The position numbers and the translations under genes were made by a program. DNA of 64,000 bases, from NCBI GenBank assembly GCA_022600345.1, contig JAHZKP010000016.1, forward strand, positions 1-64,000, read 5' to 3'. Source of the stretch: Alphaproteobacteria bacterium (GTDB lineage: Bacteria; Pseudomonadota; Alphaproteobacteria; Rhizobiales; Hyphomicrobiaceae). Shown here in pieces: positions 17,209 to 26,249 of this stretch. Each line of letters opens with the position of its first letter. Within the stretch, counting starts at the first letter, position 1. The notes under the pieces are model-generated. The model did no database searches and was not told where the DNA came from. It saw only the letters and a program-made list of their open reading frames with translations.

Positions 17209-19254
17209 TTAGACATCCAAATCGGTCGCAAATGCTGCATTGTCCTGGATAAAGCGGAAGCGGGCTTCCGGTTTTGAGCCCATCAGCGCGTTGACGGCGT
17301 CGGTCACTTCCGCCCGGTCGTCTTCGGCGATCTCGACCCGCAACAGCGTCCGCGTGTTCGGGTTCATCGTCGTTTCTTTGAGCTGCGCTGCGCTCATTTC
17401 ACCCAGACCTTTAAAGCGGCTCACTTCGATCTTGGCGTTGGGCTTGAATTCCGACTTCTCCAGCTCGGCCCGGTGGGCTTCATCGCGCGCGTAAACCGAC
17501 TTTGCCCCATGGGTCAGCTTGAACAGCGGCGGCACCGCCAGGAACAAGTGACCGTTGTCGATCAGCTCAGGCATCTTCTGGTAGAAGAACGTGATCAACA
17601 AAGACGCGATGTGCGCCCCATCGACATCGGCATCCGTCATGATGATGACCCGCTCATAACGCAGGTCGGCATCGTTGTAGTGTTTGCCGATGCCCGCCCC
17701 AAGCGCCTGTACCAGATCCGACAAGAGCTGGTTGGCCGACAACTTGGCAGCCGACGCGTTGGCAACGTTGAGGATCTTCCCGCGCAGTGGCAAAACCGCC
17801 TGCGTCTCGCGCTTCCGCGCGCTCTTCGCCGAGCCGCCCGCAGAATCACCCTCGACGATGAATATCTCGGTCCCCTGCGCCGACCTGATGGTGCAGTCCG
17901 ACAGCTTGCCGGGAAGGCGTAGCTTGCGTGTCGCAGACTGCCGGCTGACTTCTTTCTCGCGGCGGCGGCGCAGACGGTCTTCGGCCTGTTCGATGGCCCA
18001 CTCAAGAAGTTTTGTCGCCTGCTGCGGACGGTCGGCCAGCCAGTGATCGAATGCGTCGCGAACGGTTGTCTCGACGATCCTTTGCGCCTCGACGGTAGCC
18101 AGCTTGTCCTTGGTCTGCCCTTGGAATTCAGGTTCGCGAATGAACACCGAAAGCATTGAAGCCGACGTCCCCATCGCGTCTTCCGCTGTGATCTGCGAGG
18201 CCTTCTTGTTGCCGGTCAGCTCGCCGTAAGCTCGTAGGCCCTTGGTCAACGCCTGCCGCAGACCGTTTTCGTGGGTGCCGCCTTCAGCGGTGGGAATCGT
18301 GTTGCAGTATGACCGCGTGAAACCGTCTCTGTTGGAGATCCACGAAATTGCCCACTCAACCGAGCCATGCCCGCGCTCCTTTTCAACGCGGCCCGCGAAG
18401 ACATCGCTCGTCACCTGCGTCGCACCAGTGATTGTCTCGCCCAGAAAGTCCTTCAGGCCGCCGGGGAAATGGAACACCGCTTCGGCCGGCGTGTCGCCTG
18501 TCACCAGTTCAGGCGCGCAAGACCAGCGGATTTCAACGCCACCGAAAAGATAGGCCTTCGAGCGCGCCATCGTGAACAGACGCTGCGGCTTGAAAGTCGC
18601 GCCCTTGCCAAATATCTGCTCGTCGGGATGGAAGCGAACCTTGGTGCCGCGCCGGTTCTTGATCGAGCCCAGCTTCTGTAGCTTGCCCTGCGCAATGCCG
18701 CGTGAAAACTGCATCCGGTAGAGCTGCTGGCCGCGCGCGACTTCGACCTCCACATCATCGGATAGCGCATTCACAACCGAGATGCCGACGCCGTGCAGGC
18801 CGCCCGAAGTCTGGTAGGCCTTGCCGTCGAATTTGCCGCCTGCGTGAAGCGTCGTCATGATCACTTCGAGTGCCGATTTGGATTTGAACTTGGGGTGCGG
18901 GTCGACTGGAATTCCACGCCCGTTGTCGGCAATCGTCAGGTAGCCTCCAGCATCCAGATGCACTTCGATCCAGTCGGCGTGACCGGCAACCGCCTCGTCC
19001 ATCGAGTTATCGATGACCTCGGCAAACAGGTGATGCAGCGCCTTTTCGTCTGTGCCGCCAATATACATGCCCGGCCGGCGGCGCACCGGCTCGAGCCCTT
19101 CGAGGACTTCGATATCGGCCGCCGTATAACCATCTTCGGTTCCGACCGGCTTGCGGCTGCGGGCAGACGTTCGTGCCGATGTTCGCGCAGGTGTTTTTGT
19201 GCTCAACTTTTTATCTGGGCTCTCAAAGAGGTCGTTTCTTTGCGCTCTCGCCAT
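17209..19254 (-). CDS. parE: DNA topoisomerase IV subunit B
   Basis: ParE is the ATPase subunit of topoisomerase IV, which decatenates sister chromosomes. The GHKL ATPase is intact: VIDNSMDEAV, IADNGRGIPVD, and YQTSGGLHGVGISVVNAL. The Toprim motif EGDSAGGSAKSARKRETQA and the DADVDGAHI metal site are also present, followed by the KGLGEMSAAQLKETTMNP motif near the end. The start at 19254 (MARAQRNDLFE) is preferred; a frame 13 codons longer begins at 19293. A basic, Thr/Ser/Arg-rich stretch of about 30 residues precedes the first ATPase helix. parC is not in the window. Confidence 0.93.
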   Translation of the reverse strand: MARAQRNDLFESPDKKLSTKTPARTSARTSARSRKPVGTEDGYTAADIEVLEGLEPVRRRPGMYIGGTDEKALHHLFAEVIDNSMDEAVAGHADWIEVHLDAGGYLTIADNGRGIPVDPHPKFKSKSALEVIMTTLHAGGKFDGKAYQTSGGLHGVGISVVNALSDDVEVEVARGQQLYRMQFSRGIAQGKLQKLGSIKNRRGTKVRFHPDEQIFGKGATFKPQRLFTMARSKAYLFGGVEIRWSCAPELVTGDTPAEAVFHFPGGLKDFLGETITGATQVTSDVFAGRVEKERGHGSVEWAISWISNRDGFTRSYCNTIPTAEGGTHENGLRQALTKGLRAYGELTGNKKASQITAEDAMGTSASMLSVFIREPEFQGQTKDKLATVEAQRIVETTVRDAFDHWLADRPQQATKLLEWAIEQAEDRLRRRREKEVSRQSATRKLRLPGKLSDCTIRSAQGTEIFIVEGDSAGGSAKSARKRETQAVLPLRGKILNVANASAAKLSANQLLSDLVQALGAGIGKHYNDADLRYERVIIMTDADVDGAHIASLLITFFYQKMPELIDNGHLFLAVPPLFKLTHGAKSVYARDEAHRAELEKSEFKPNAKIEVSRFKGLGEMSAAQLKETTMNPNTRTLLRVEIAEDDRAEVTDAVNALMGSKPEARFRFIQDNAAFATDLDV

Positions 19255-19485
19255 TGTCGTATTCGTCCCGCTGACGATCGCTGGCGCCATCATCGGCCTA
19301 CGCGGGACAAGTCTTGAGCGGCCTGGCTACAAGCGAATCTGTATATGGATGTGCTGCTCATTGGGGTGCCACGGCGCACGCCTACTTGGCAAGGACAACG
19401 AGCAGGCTGTTGAAGAACTAATGTGGATCGCGACACCTGTCACTTTTTCGCATTCGGCCAGAAGCGGCGCGCAGTGCGCAGTCGT

Positions 19486-19668
19486 TTAGCTGCGCACAGC
19501 AAAGGCCAGAACCCCGCCGACCGCGCCGATCAGAGCGTATAGGATCAGGTTGGCTGCCGTTGCGTCGGAATAATCATTTATCCACCAGCCTTTGCCCAGC
19601 AGATATCCCGCCCCTAAAACCGCTCCGCAGACGCCGCCGAAAATGAAGTTTTCCCGATCCAGGTTCAT
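19486..19668 (-). CDS. Small two-helix membrane protein
   Basis: A 60-residue protein with two predicted membrane helices (FIFGGVCGAVLGAGYLLG and ANLILYALIGAVGGVLAFAV) joined by a short hydrophilic turn. The ATG at 19668 follows an AGAGG ribosome-binding site at 8 bases, and 16 bp separate it from the panC stop codon, so it is probably cotranscribed with panC. A longer frame to 19740 would overlap panC and has no ribosome-binding site. No family is recognised. Confidence 0.65.
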   Translation of the reverse strand: MNLDRENFIFGGVCGAVLGAGYLLGKGWWINDYSDATAANLILYALIGAVGGVLAFAVRS

Positions 19669-19684
19669 GAGCCAACCTCTCGCA

Positions 19685-20785
19685 TCACTTGCCAATCCCG
19701 ACGTTATCGATGAGCCGTGTCTTGCCAATCCAAGCAGCACCCAGGACGCGTCCGGGCCGGCCCGAAAGAGGGTCGTAGTCTTTCAGCGTCTCGGCATCGC
19801 GAATATCGATGTAATCGACCTTGGTAAAACCAAGCGTCAACAGGCGCATTCGTGCAGCAGCCCTCAGATAGGAGACGCTGGCCCCATCGCCAGTCGCGGC
19901 ATTCGCCACTTCCCGCAATACCAGGTTGAGATTTGGCGCCACAGTGCGCTCGTCTTCATCCAGATAGGCATTGCGCGACGACAGTGCCAGCCCGTCTTCT
20001 TCACGCACTGTTGCGACCGGCACGATGGTCAGTCCCATGTCCAGGTCTCGCGCCAGTTGGGTGACGACAATGAGCTGTTGATAGTCTTTCTCACCAAACA
20101 CCGCAAAGTCCGCTCGCACCTGATTGAACAGCTTGGCAACGACGGTCGCCACGCCGCCGAAGAAATGCGGCCGGAAATCGCTCTCAAGCCCAATGGCTGC
20201 GCTTCCCGGCGTGACATGTGTGGTGAAGCCATCCGGATACATCACCTCGACGCCGGGTGCCCAGATCAGATCGACCCCCAGTTTATCTAAGCGCTTAAGA
20301 TCGCCGTCTTCGTCCCGCGGATAGCGATCGAGATCTTCGGTCGGGGCAAACTGGGTCGGATTGACGAAGATCGATACGACGACCCGGTCGGCGATGGACT
20401 TTGCCTTTTCCACAAGCGCGATGTGCCCTTGATGCAGGGCCCCCATGGTCGGAACCAGGGCAATCGTTTCCCCGGCCTTGCGCCACTTGGCCGTCACCGC
20501 GCCAAGGTCGTCGGTGGTTCTGCAAACCGCGATCGTTTTTTTCCCGGCCTTGCTCTCGGGCGCTGCCGCTTTTTTGGTTCCGCCGGACTGTTTTGCCGTT
20601 GTTTTCTCGGACTTTACCGTCTCGGACGCCGCTTTCTTGCTCGCTGACTTGGGACTGGCGGCCTTTTTGGAAGCGGACTTCAACTTGGGCTTCTTGGCCT
20701 CGGTTGACTTGGATTTTGATCCCTCAGCGGCTGCTTTCTTTTTCGATGCGCTCTTGGTTGCTGGTTTCTTGGTCGATGCGGCCAA
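19685..20785 (-). CDS. panC: Pantoate-beta-alanine ligase with Lys/Ala-rich N-terminal extension
   Basis: PanC joins pantoate and beta-alanine, with ATP, to make pantothenate in the cytoplasm. The catalytic part begins at about residue 84 and shows LVPTMGALHQGHIALV (with the nucleotide-binding HxGH motif), FVNPTQFAPTEDLDRYPRD, and SSRNAYLDEDER. It is preceded by about 83 residues made almost entirely of Lys, Ala, Ser, Thr and Glu, with SASKKAA repeats, like histone H1. No Met, GTG or TTG start was found at the head of the catalytic domain, so the extension appears to be part of the gene. It is followed by a small membrane-protein gene and is divergent from putA. Confidence 0.92.
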   Translation of the reverse strand: MAASTKKPATKSASKKKAAAEGSKSKSTEAKKPKLKSASKKAASPKSASKKAASETVKSEKTTAKQSGGTKKAAAPESKAGKKTIAVCRTTDDLGAVTAKWRKAGETIALVPTMGALHQGHIALVEKAKSIADRVVVSIFVNPTQFAPTEDLDRYPRDEDGDLKRLDKLGVDLIWAPGVEVMYPDGFTTHVTPGSAAIGLESDFRPHFFGGVATVVAKLFNQVRADFAVFGEKDYQQLIVVTQLARDLDMGLTIVPVATVREEDGLALSSRNAYLDEDERTVAPNLNLVLREVANAATGDGASVSYLRAAARMRLLTLGFTKVDYIDIRDAETLKDYDPLSGRPGRVLGAAWIGKTRLIDNVGIGK

Positions 20786-20899
20786 ATCAAAATCTCCTTA
20801 CCTTAGACGGTCTGGTCATGCTGCAGCTGCTTTCTAATATGATAACTAGAAAGTTGTCAGTTGAGTCGTCTGAGTATCTTAAAAACCCTTGGGGACGAC

Positions 20900-23800
20900 A
20901 TGGCCGCAGTCAGCGACGCAGAACTAGACGATTTCGAGCCATTCGTGCGCGGTCTCGACGCCGGGCCCGAGCGCGACGAGTTCGGCTCATATCATCTGAT
21001 GGACGAAGGCCGCCTTGTCGCCGGCCTGATCGAGCGCGCCGTTTATACCGAGGCAGAGCGGCGGCGTACCGCTGAATTCGCCCGCCAGTTGATCGACACC
21101 GCAAGGGCCAACCGCAAGGAATTCGCGGGCGTCGACGCCTTCATGCGCGAATATGATCTATCCAGCGAGGAAGGCGTCATTTTGATGTGCCTGGCCGAAT
21201 CGCTGCTGCGCATTCCCGATGCCGAAACTGCCGACCAGTTGATCGCCGAAAAGATCTCCCAAGGCGCCTGGGACCGCCATTTGGGTCATTCCGACAGCCT
21301 GTTTGTCAATGCTTCGACCTGGGGTCTCCTCCTGACGGGCCGCATCGTAAAGCTTAACGAGCCCGGTAGATTGAGCGCGCTTGATGCACTAAAACGCCTT
21401 GTCGTGCGCTCCGGCGAGCCGGTCATCCGTCAGGCCATGCGCCACGCCGTCGGACTTCTCGGCGACCAGTTCGTCTTCGGCCGCACCATCCAGGACGCCC
21501 TGAAGCGCGCCGAAGGGTACGAACAGCGCGGCTATCTGATCTCTTACGACATGTTGGGCGAATCCGCCCGCACCCATGCCGATGCCGAGCGGTATGCCAC
21601 ACGCTACATGGAAGCCCTGATGGCGATTGCCCGGGCCGCCGGTCCGTTGATGACCAAGCACCCCGATGCGCTGATGCGCCGCCCCGGCATCTCGATCAAG
21701 CTATCAGCGCTGCATCCGCGCTTTGAGCCGGGCAAGGAATACCGTCTCTCCTCTGAATTAATGCCGACGCTGACGAAACTGTTGCGTGCAGCCTGTGCCC
21801 AGGGGATCCCCGTGACACTTGATGCCGAAGAGCAGGACCGCATGGACTTGGCGGCGGCCGTCTTCGCGCATGCCTACATGAACCCAGCTCTCAACAACTG
21901 GCACGGTCTGGGTATCGCGGTACAGGCTTATTCAAAACGCGCCGTGCCGATGTTGCGATGGCTGCGAAAGCTTGCCGAGCGCAAGGGTAAGCGCATCCCG
22001 GTCCGCCTTGTGAAGGGAGCCTATTGGGACAGCGAGATCAAATGGGCCCAGCAGCGCGGCCTGGAAAACTATCCCGTCTTCACGCGCAAACTGCACACCG
22101 ATGTGTCTTATCTGGCCTGCGTCAGACTTCTATTGTCCGACCGCAAGGCCTTCTTTCCGCAATTTGCCACCCACAATGCCCACACCCTCGCCTCATCATA
22201 TGTCGCAGCCGGCAACCATTCGTTTGAATTCCAGCGCCTCCATGGCATGGGCGAAGCGCTCTACGAACAGGTCATCGGCCCCGATAAGCTAGGCAGCGCC
22301 TGCCGCATCTATGCCCCCGTCGGTGGCCACGAAGACCTACTGCCCTATCTGGTTCGTCGCCTGCTCGAAAACGGAGCGAACACGTCATTCGTGAACCGGC
22401 TGGCTGACGACGATGCGCCGATCAACGAACTCGTCCGCGACCCGATTGATGCCGTCGAACGCCAACGCGCCCAAGGCCGCCTGGAATTGCCCATTCCCCG
22501 CCCGCGCGACATCTATCTGCCCGATCGCCGTGCCAGTTCGGGGCTGGCCCTGACCGAGCCCGATGTTCGCGGCCAAATTTATCCGGCCATGGATGAGACG
22601 CTGGCCGAACAGACCATCGCCGGGCCCATTGTCGGCGGCGAAGCCCGCATTGACGAAGTCGCTGCCGATTTCGTCTTGTGCCCGCACGATCGCCGCGAGC
22701 GGGTTGGCCGGGTCACCCAAAGCCGCCCGGAAGATGTCGCAGCGGCCATAGAGATCGGCGCCGGGTTTGCTCACGAATGGGAAACGACACCGGTCGACAA
22801 ACGAGCAAGCCTCTTGGAAAACGCCGCCGACATCTTCGAGCGCGACCGTACCCGCCTGATGGCGATCATCATCCGTGAAGCCGGAAAGACGCTGACAGCA
22901 GCCCACGACGAAGTTCGCGAAGCGGTAGATTTCCTGCGCTACTATGCAGTCCAGGCCCGTCGGCTGTTCTCAGATTCGATCGACCTGAAATCACCAACCG
23001 GTGAAACCAACTCGTTGCAATTGCGTGGCCGCGGATTGTTTGCGTCGATCTGCCCGTGGAACTTCCCCTTGGCGATTTTCACCGGACAGGCCGCCGCAGC
23101 ATTGGCAGCCGGCAATACGGTTGTCGCCAAGTCGGCCGAGCAGACGCCGCTAACAGCCTTCCTGGCGGTCGAATTGCTCTTGGAAGCAGGCATTCCGCCG
23201 GCAGCTCTGCAACTTCTGCCCGGCGACGGGACTGTCGGTCAGGCAATCATCAAAGACACCCGCATCGCCGGCGCGGTCTTCACCGGCTCGCACGAAACAG
23301 CCCGCAATATCGCGCGGACGTTATCTGAGCGCGGTGGCCCCATAATTCCCTTTATTGCCGAAACCGGCGGCCTGAACGCGATGATTGCCGATTCCAGTGC
23401 GCTGCCCGAACAGGTGGTCCGGGACGTCGTCCGTTCCAGCTTCGATAGCGCCGGCCAGCGTTGCTCGGCAGCCCGTGTCCTGTTCCTGCAAGATGAGGTC
23501 GCGAAGGCAACGATCCCGATGTTGGCAGGCGCCGTCACAGCGCTTGAAATCGGCGACCCAATGGATTTCGCAACTGACATCGGCCCGGTTATCGATGAAG
23601 TTGCCCAGGATCAACTCGATGCCCACAAGCTGGCTATGAACAGGATCGGCAACGAGATCGTCGATTGTCCGCTGCCCGAGTTTTGCCGCAACGGTTCTTA
23701 CGTCACCCCGGCCGCCTACGAAATCCAATCGCTCAACGTGCTGAAGCAGGAAGTCTTCGGCCCCGTTCTGCATGTCATCCGCTATTCTGCCGGACACCTG

Positions 23801-24121
23801 AGTGACGTAATCGCCGCCATCAATAAGTCCGGATACGGCCTGACCATCGGGCTGCACAGCCGCGTCAATTCCGTTGCCGACTACGTCGCCCGCAACGCCC
23901 GTGTTGGCAACCTTTACGTCAACCGCGATCAGATCGGCGCCGTCGTCGGCGTCCAGCCGTTTGGCGGCGAAGGGCTATCGGGAACCGGTCCCAAGGCAGG
24001 CGGCCCGAACTATCTCATCCGCTTTGCCACCGAACGCGTCCGCACAACCGACATCACCGCCACTGGCGGCAACCTCGACCTGCTGCAAAAAACCGTCGTC
24101 AGCGAAAGCGATGCGGGTTGA
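20900..24121 (+). CDS. putA: Bifunctional proline dehydrogenase / P5C dehydrogenase
   Basis: PutA oxidises proline to glutamate in two steps, passing electrons to ubiquinone and NAD. The 1073-residue protein has a proline dehydrogenase barrel (YDMLGESARTHADA, RLVKGAYWDSEIKWAQ, FATHNAHT) followed by an aldehyde dehydrogenase domain. The catalytic Cys is in GQRCSAAR (about residue 855) and the general-base Glu is in FIAETGG (about 821). No N-terminal DNA-binding ribbon-helix-helix is evident, so it is the type without repressor function. The ATG at 20900 follows GGGGACG; a TTG 39 bases upstream would need an unusual start. It is divergent from panC. Confidence 0.95.
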   Translation: MAAVSDAELDDFEPFVRGLDAGPERDEFGSYHLMDEGRLVAGLIERAVYTEAERRRTAEFARQLIDTARANRKEFAGVDAFMREYDLSSEEGVILMCLAESLLRIPDAETADQLIAEKISQGAWDRHLGHSDSLFVNASTWGLLLTGRIVKLNEPGRLSALDALKRLVVRSGEPVIRQAMRHAVGLLGDQFVFGRTIQDALKRAEGYEQRGYLISYDMLGESARTHADAERYATRYMEALMAIARAAGPLMTKHPDALMRRPGISIKLSALHPRFEPGKEYRLSSELMPTLTKLLRAACAQGIPVTLDAEEQDRMDLAAAVFAHAYMNPALNNWHGLGIAVQAYSKRAVPMLRWLRKLAERKGKRIPVRLVKGAYWDSEIKWAQQRGLENYPVFTRKLHTDVSYLACVRLLLSDRKAFFPQFATHNAHTLASSYVAAGNHSFEFQRLHGMGEALYEQVIGPDKLGSACRIYAPVGGHEDLLPYLVRRLLENGANTSFVNRLADDDAPINELVRDPIDAVERQRAQGRLELPIPRPRDIYLPDRRASSGLALTEPDVRGQIYPAMDETLAEQTIAGPIVGGEARIDEVAADFVLCPHDRRERVGRVTQSRPEDVAAAIEIGAGFAHEWETTPVDKRASLLENAADIFERDRTRLMAIIIREAGKTLTAAHDEVREAVDFLRYYAVQARRLFSDSIDLKSPTGETNSLQLRGRGLFASICPWNFPLAIFTGQAAAALAAGNTVVAKSAEQTPLTAFLAVELLLEAGIPPAALQLLPGDGTVGQAIIKDTRIAGAVFTGSHETARNIARTLSERGGPIIPFIAETGGLNAMIADSSALPEQVVRDVVRSSFDSAGQRCSAARVLFLQDEVAKATIPMLAGAVTALEIGDPMDFATDIGPVIDEVAQDQLDAHKLAMNRIGNEIVDCPLPEFCRNGSYVTPAAYEIQSLNVLKQEVFGPVLHVIRYSAGHLSDVIAAINKSGYGLTIGLHSRVNSVADYVARNARVGNLYVNRDQIGAVVGVQPFGGEGLSGTGPKAGGPNYLIRFATERVRTTDITATGGNLDLLQKTVVSESDAG

Positions 24122-24259
24122 GTTCCCGGCATTGCCTCACGACCTTCAGCCTCACGACCTTCAGGCAGACTCGCGCCAGGCCAACGGCCGCCGGTTGCAG
24201 ATTGGCTGGCAAAACGCCACCTTCATAGAGTCAGCCAGGATTAACACCAAGGCCGTTCC

Positions 24260-25057
24260 ATGCCCACCAAAAAGCCAGATAAGACCGCCAACGAAGCAAA
24301 ACCGGGCGTGCGCGACGAAAAAGGGACGCTGGTGCCAAACAGCCCGGAAGGGCAATCGCCGCCTGCCGAGCGCTCCACCGACACCGAAATCGCCGACTTC
24401 CTGAGCAAAGTGAAAACCCTGGGCGCGCCTGCGCAAAGCGGTTCGGCGGCCGGCAGCGGGCGGCTGATCTTCGCCATGGACGCGACCATGAGCCGCCAGC
24501 CCACCTGGGATATGGCACTGTCGCTGCAATCGGAAATGTTTGTCGCTGTCCGAGACGTTGGCGGGCTGGATGTGCAGCTCATCTACTTTCGCGGTTTCAA
24601 CGAATGCAGGTCATCCAAGTGGGTCTCCGAACCCATGGCCCTGCAGCGCCTGATGACTGCGATTTCCTGCCAGGGCGGTCATACCCAGATCAGAAAGGTC
24701 TTGAGTCACGCCCGCCAGGAAGCAGGAAAGGGCCGCGTCGATGCCTTGGTTTTCGTTGGCGATGCGATGGAAGAAAACATTGACGACTTATGTGCGCGTG
24801 CCGGCGAACTGGGCCTGCTGGGGGTGCCGATGTTCCTATTCCAGGAAGGCTATAATGTAACCGTCGAAAATGCGTTCAAGGAACTGGCGCGACTGACCAA
24901 GGGCGCATGGTGCCGCTTTGATTCCGGCTCCGCGGCTCAGTTGAAAGAACTTCTGACGGCGGTCGCCGTCTACGCAGCAGGCGGCCGGCAGGCATTGAAA
25001 CAGCTCGGTCGCTCGCGCGGAGCGCAATTGCTGCTGGAGCAGTTGGAGGGTTCGTGA
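24260..25057 (+). CDS. VWA-like domain protein
   Basis: A 265-residue cytoplasmic protein. After a charged, disordered N-terminus of about 65 residues comes a von Willebrand A-like fold: LIFAMDATMSRQPTWDMA, where DATMS is a variant of the DxSxS metal site, then QLIYFRGFNECRS, and LVFVGDAMEE. The function is unknown. It is followed by a possible 52-codon reading frame and a membrane-anchored DnaJ-type gene on the same strand, as in other Hyphomicrobiales where VWA and DnaJ genes are neighbours, so they may act together. A tandem 15 bp repeat (CCTCACGACCTTCAG twice, 24135-24164) precedes it. Confidence 0.7.
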   Translation: MPTKKPDKTANEAKPGVRDEKGTLVPNSPEGQSPPAERSTDTEIADFLSKVKTLGAPAQSGSAAGSGRLIFAMDATMSRQPTWDMALSLQSEMFVAVRDVGGLDVQLIYFRGFNECRSSKWVSEPMALQRLMTAISCQGGHTQIRKVLSHARQEAGKGRVDALVFVGDAMEENIDDLCARAGELGLLGVPMFLFQEGYNVTVENAFKELARLTKGAWCRFDSGSAAQLKELLTAVAVYAAGGRQALKQLGRSRGAQLLLEQLEGS

Positions 25058-25060
25058 GGT

Positions 25061-25219
25061 TTGCCAAAAATCGACAGCAGTGGCATCCCTGAGCAGATCC
25101 CGGATATGCTTGAGGCGATGAGCAGTGTAGAGCTTATTGCAGTCCTGGCAGGCAAGTCAGGAACCAACATCAGTTCAGCCAGGCTTTTCGCCGCAGATTG
25201 GTTGCGCTCAGTTGAATAG
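25061..25219 (+). CDS. Possible 52-codon small protein
   Basis: A reading frame from TTG (25061) to TAG (25217-25219) encodes 52 residues with a hydrophobic middle (VELIAVLAG), ending ARLFAADWLRSVE. A GGAGGG stretch lies about 10 bases upstream of the TTG. It is in the spacer between the VWA and DnaJ genes, with three bases between the VWA stop and its start. The amino acid use looks protein-like, but the start codon is rare and no family is recognised, so it could also be a remnant. Confidence 0.35.
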   Translation: MPKIDSSGIPEQIPDMLEAMSSVELIAVLAGKSGTNISSARLFAADWLRSVE

Positions 25220-25271
25220 GCCGCAACACTCCCAACCCGGGTTAACGTCGAGAGTATCGTAACCACCAAAG

Positions 25272-25955
25272 ATGCAATTCCTCCTGCTCGGTCTGGCGCT
25301 GCTCGCCCTGGTTGTCTTGCTGGTCCATGGACTGGCAGGCCCTGGAGGTGCACGCCTGGCAAGCCAGATCCGTGTCGCCGCCGGCGCCCTGATCATCGCC
25401 CTTGCGGGCATCCTGGCGATGCGAGGCGGTGCTGCCTTTGCCTTGCCGCTGGCGGCGCTGGGCGTCTGGCTGATTTCGGCAAACTCACTGACCGGTGGCC
25501 CCAGGTCTGTTGGGCAGGTGTCGGAAGTCACGACCGAATATCTGGAGATGCAACTCGATCACGATACCGGTGAAATCCGCGGGCTGGTCATCAAGGGCAT
25601 CTTCACCGGCCGCCGGATCGAGAAGCTGAAACCAGCCGAACTGGCGTTGTTGTGGCAGGATGTGCGCGTTGACGATCCGGCTTCCGCGCAATTGATCGAA
25701 GCCTTCCTCGATCGCACCTATCCAACTTGGCGCGATGACATGGCCCGAGGTGAAGAAGAAATGGCCGGGCCCGATGGCCGTATGAGCAAGGTCGAAGCCT
25801 ATGGCATACTTGGCCTCAAACCGGGCGCTAGTGCCGATGACATCCGCCGCGCCCACAAAGAGCTGATGCTGAAGCTGCACCCAGACCGCGGCGGCTCGAC
25901 ATACCTGGCTTCAAAGATCAACGAGGCCAAGGAAGTTTTGTTGAATTCGGTTTAG
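25272..25955 (+). CDS. Membrane-anchored DnaJ-domain protein
   Basis: A 227-residue protein with two N-terminal hydrophobic segments (FLLLGLALLALVVLLVHG and LIIALAGILAM) and a C-terminal J domain. The J domain carries the HPD motif in KLHPDRGGSTY (about residue 208) and the flanking AYGILGLKPGASADDIRRAH helices, so it should stimulate a Hsp70 ATPase close to the inner membrane. The order (membrane helices first, J domain last) is like TIM14-type proteins. It is downstream of the VWA gene. Its Hsp70 partner is not in the window. Confidence 0.8.
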   Translation: MQFLLLGLALLALVVLLVHGLAGPGGARLASQIRVAAGALIIALAGILAMRGGAAFALPLAALGVWLISANSLTGGPRSVGQVSEVTTEYLEMQLDHDTGEIRGLVIKGIFTGRRIEKLKPAELALLWQDVRVDDPASAQLIEAFLDRTYPTWRDDMARGEEEMAGPDGRMSKVEAYGILGLKPGASADDIRRAHKELMLKLHPDRGGSTYLASKINEAKEVLLNSV

Positions 25956-26090
25956 CCGGTTTCATGGCCAGTTGCCATCGCGGCGAGGCTTCGCCACGCG
26001 GGCCACATTTAACGCGATCATTTTACATGGACGCTGTCACGGGCTGCGGTCCATGCGGAGCATCGCGTCACCACCATTCCCCGCGTCTTG

Positions 26091-26216
26091 CGGCTCCGCC
26101 CCCTTGGACGGGGGCGGACGGAATGCCATTACTTGGACCCGGGCCTCAAACGCAACGCAACCCGCGCGCACAACGCCAGGGACCAAGTGATCGTGGCATT
26201 CCCAGGCGGGGGTGTG
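26091..26216. repeat. Structured intergenic repeat, copy 1
   Basis: This element between convergent dnaJ-like and UPF0173 genes has a GC hairpin (CCGCCCCC, 6-base loop, GGGGGCGG) followed by a long interrupted stem. Its left arm GGAATGCCATTACTTGG starts at 26120 and its right arm CCAAGTG...GGCATTCC ends at 26202. A second copy lies at 48878-49001 in the same orientation, with a compensatory change in the stem. It may be a terminator, an RNA or a mobile repeat. Confidence 0.8.
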
Positions 26217-26249
26217 TTGGGCCCAGCAGTTAACTGCTCTAACCCAACC

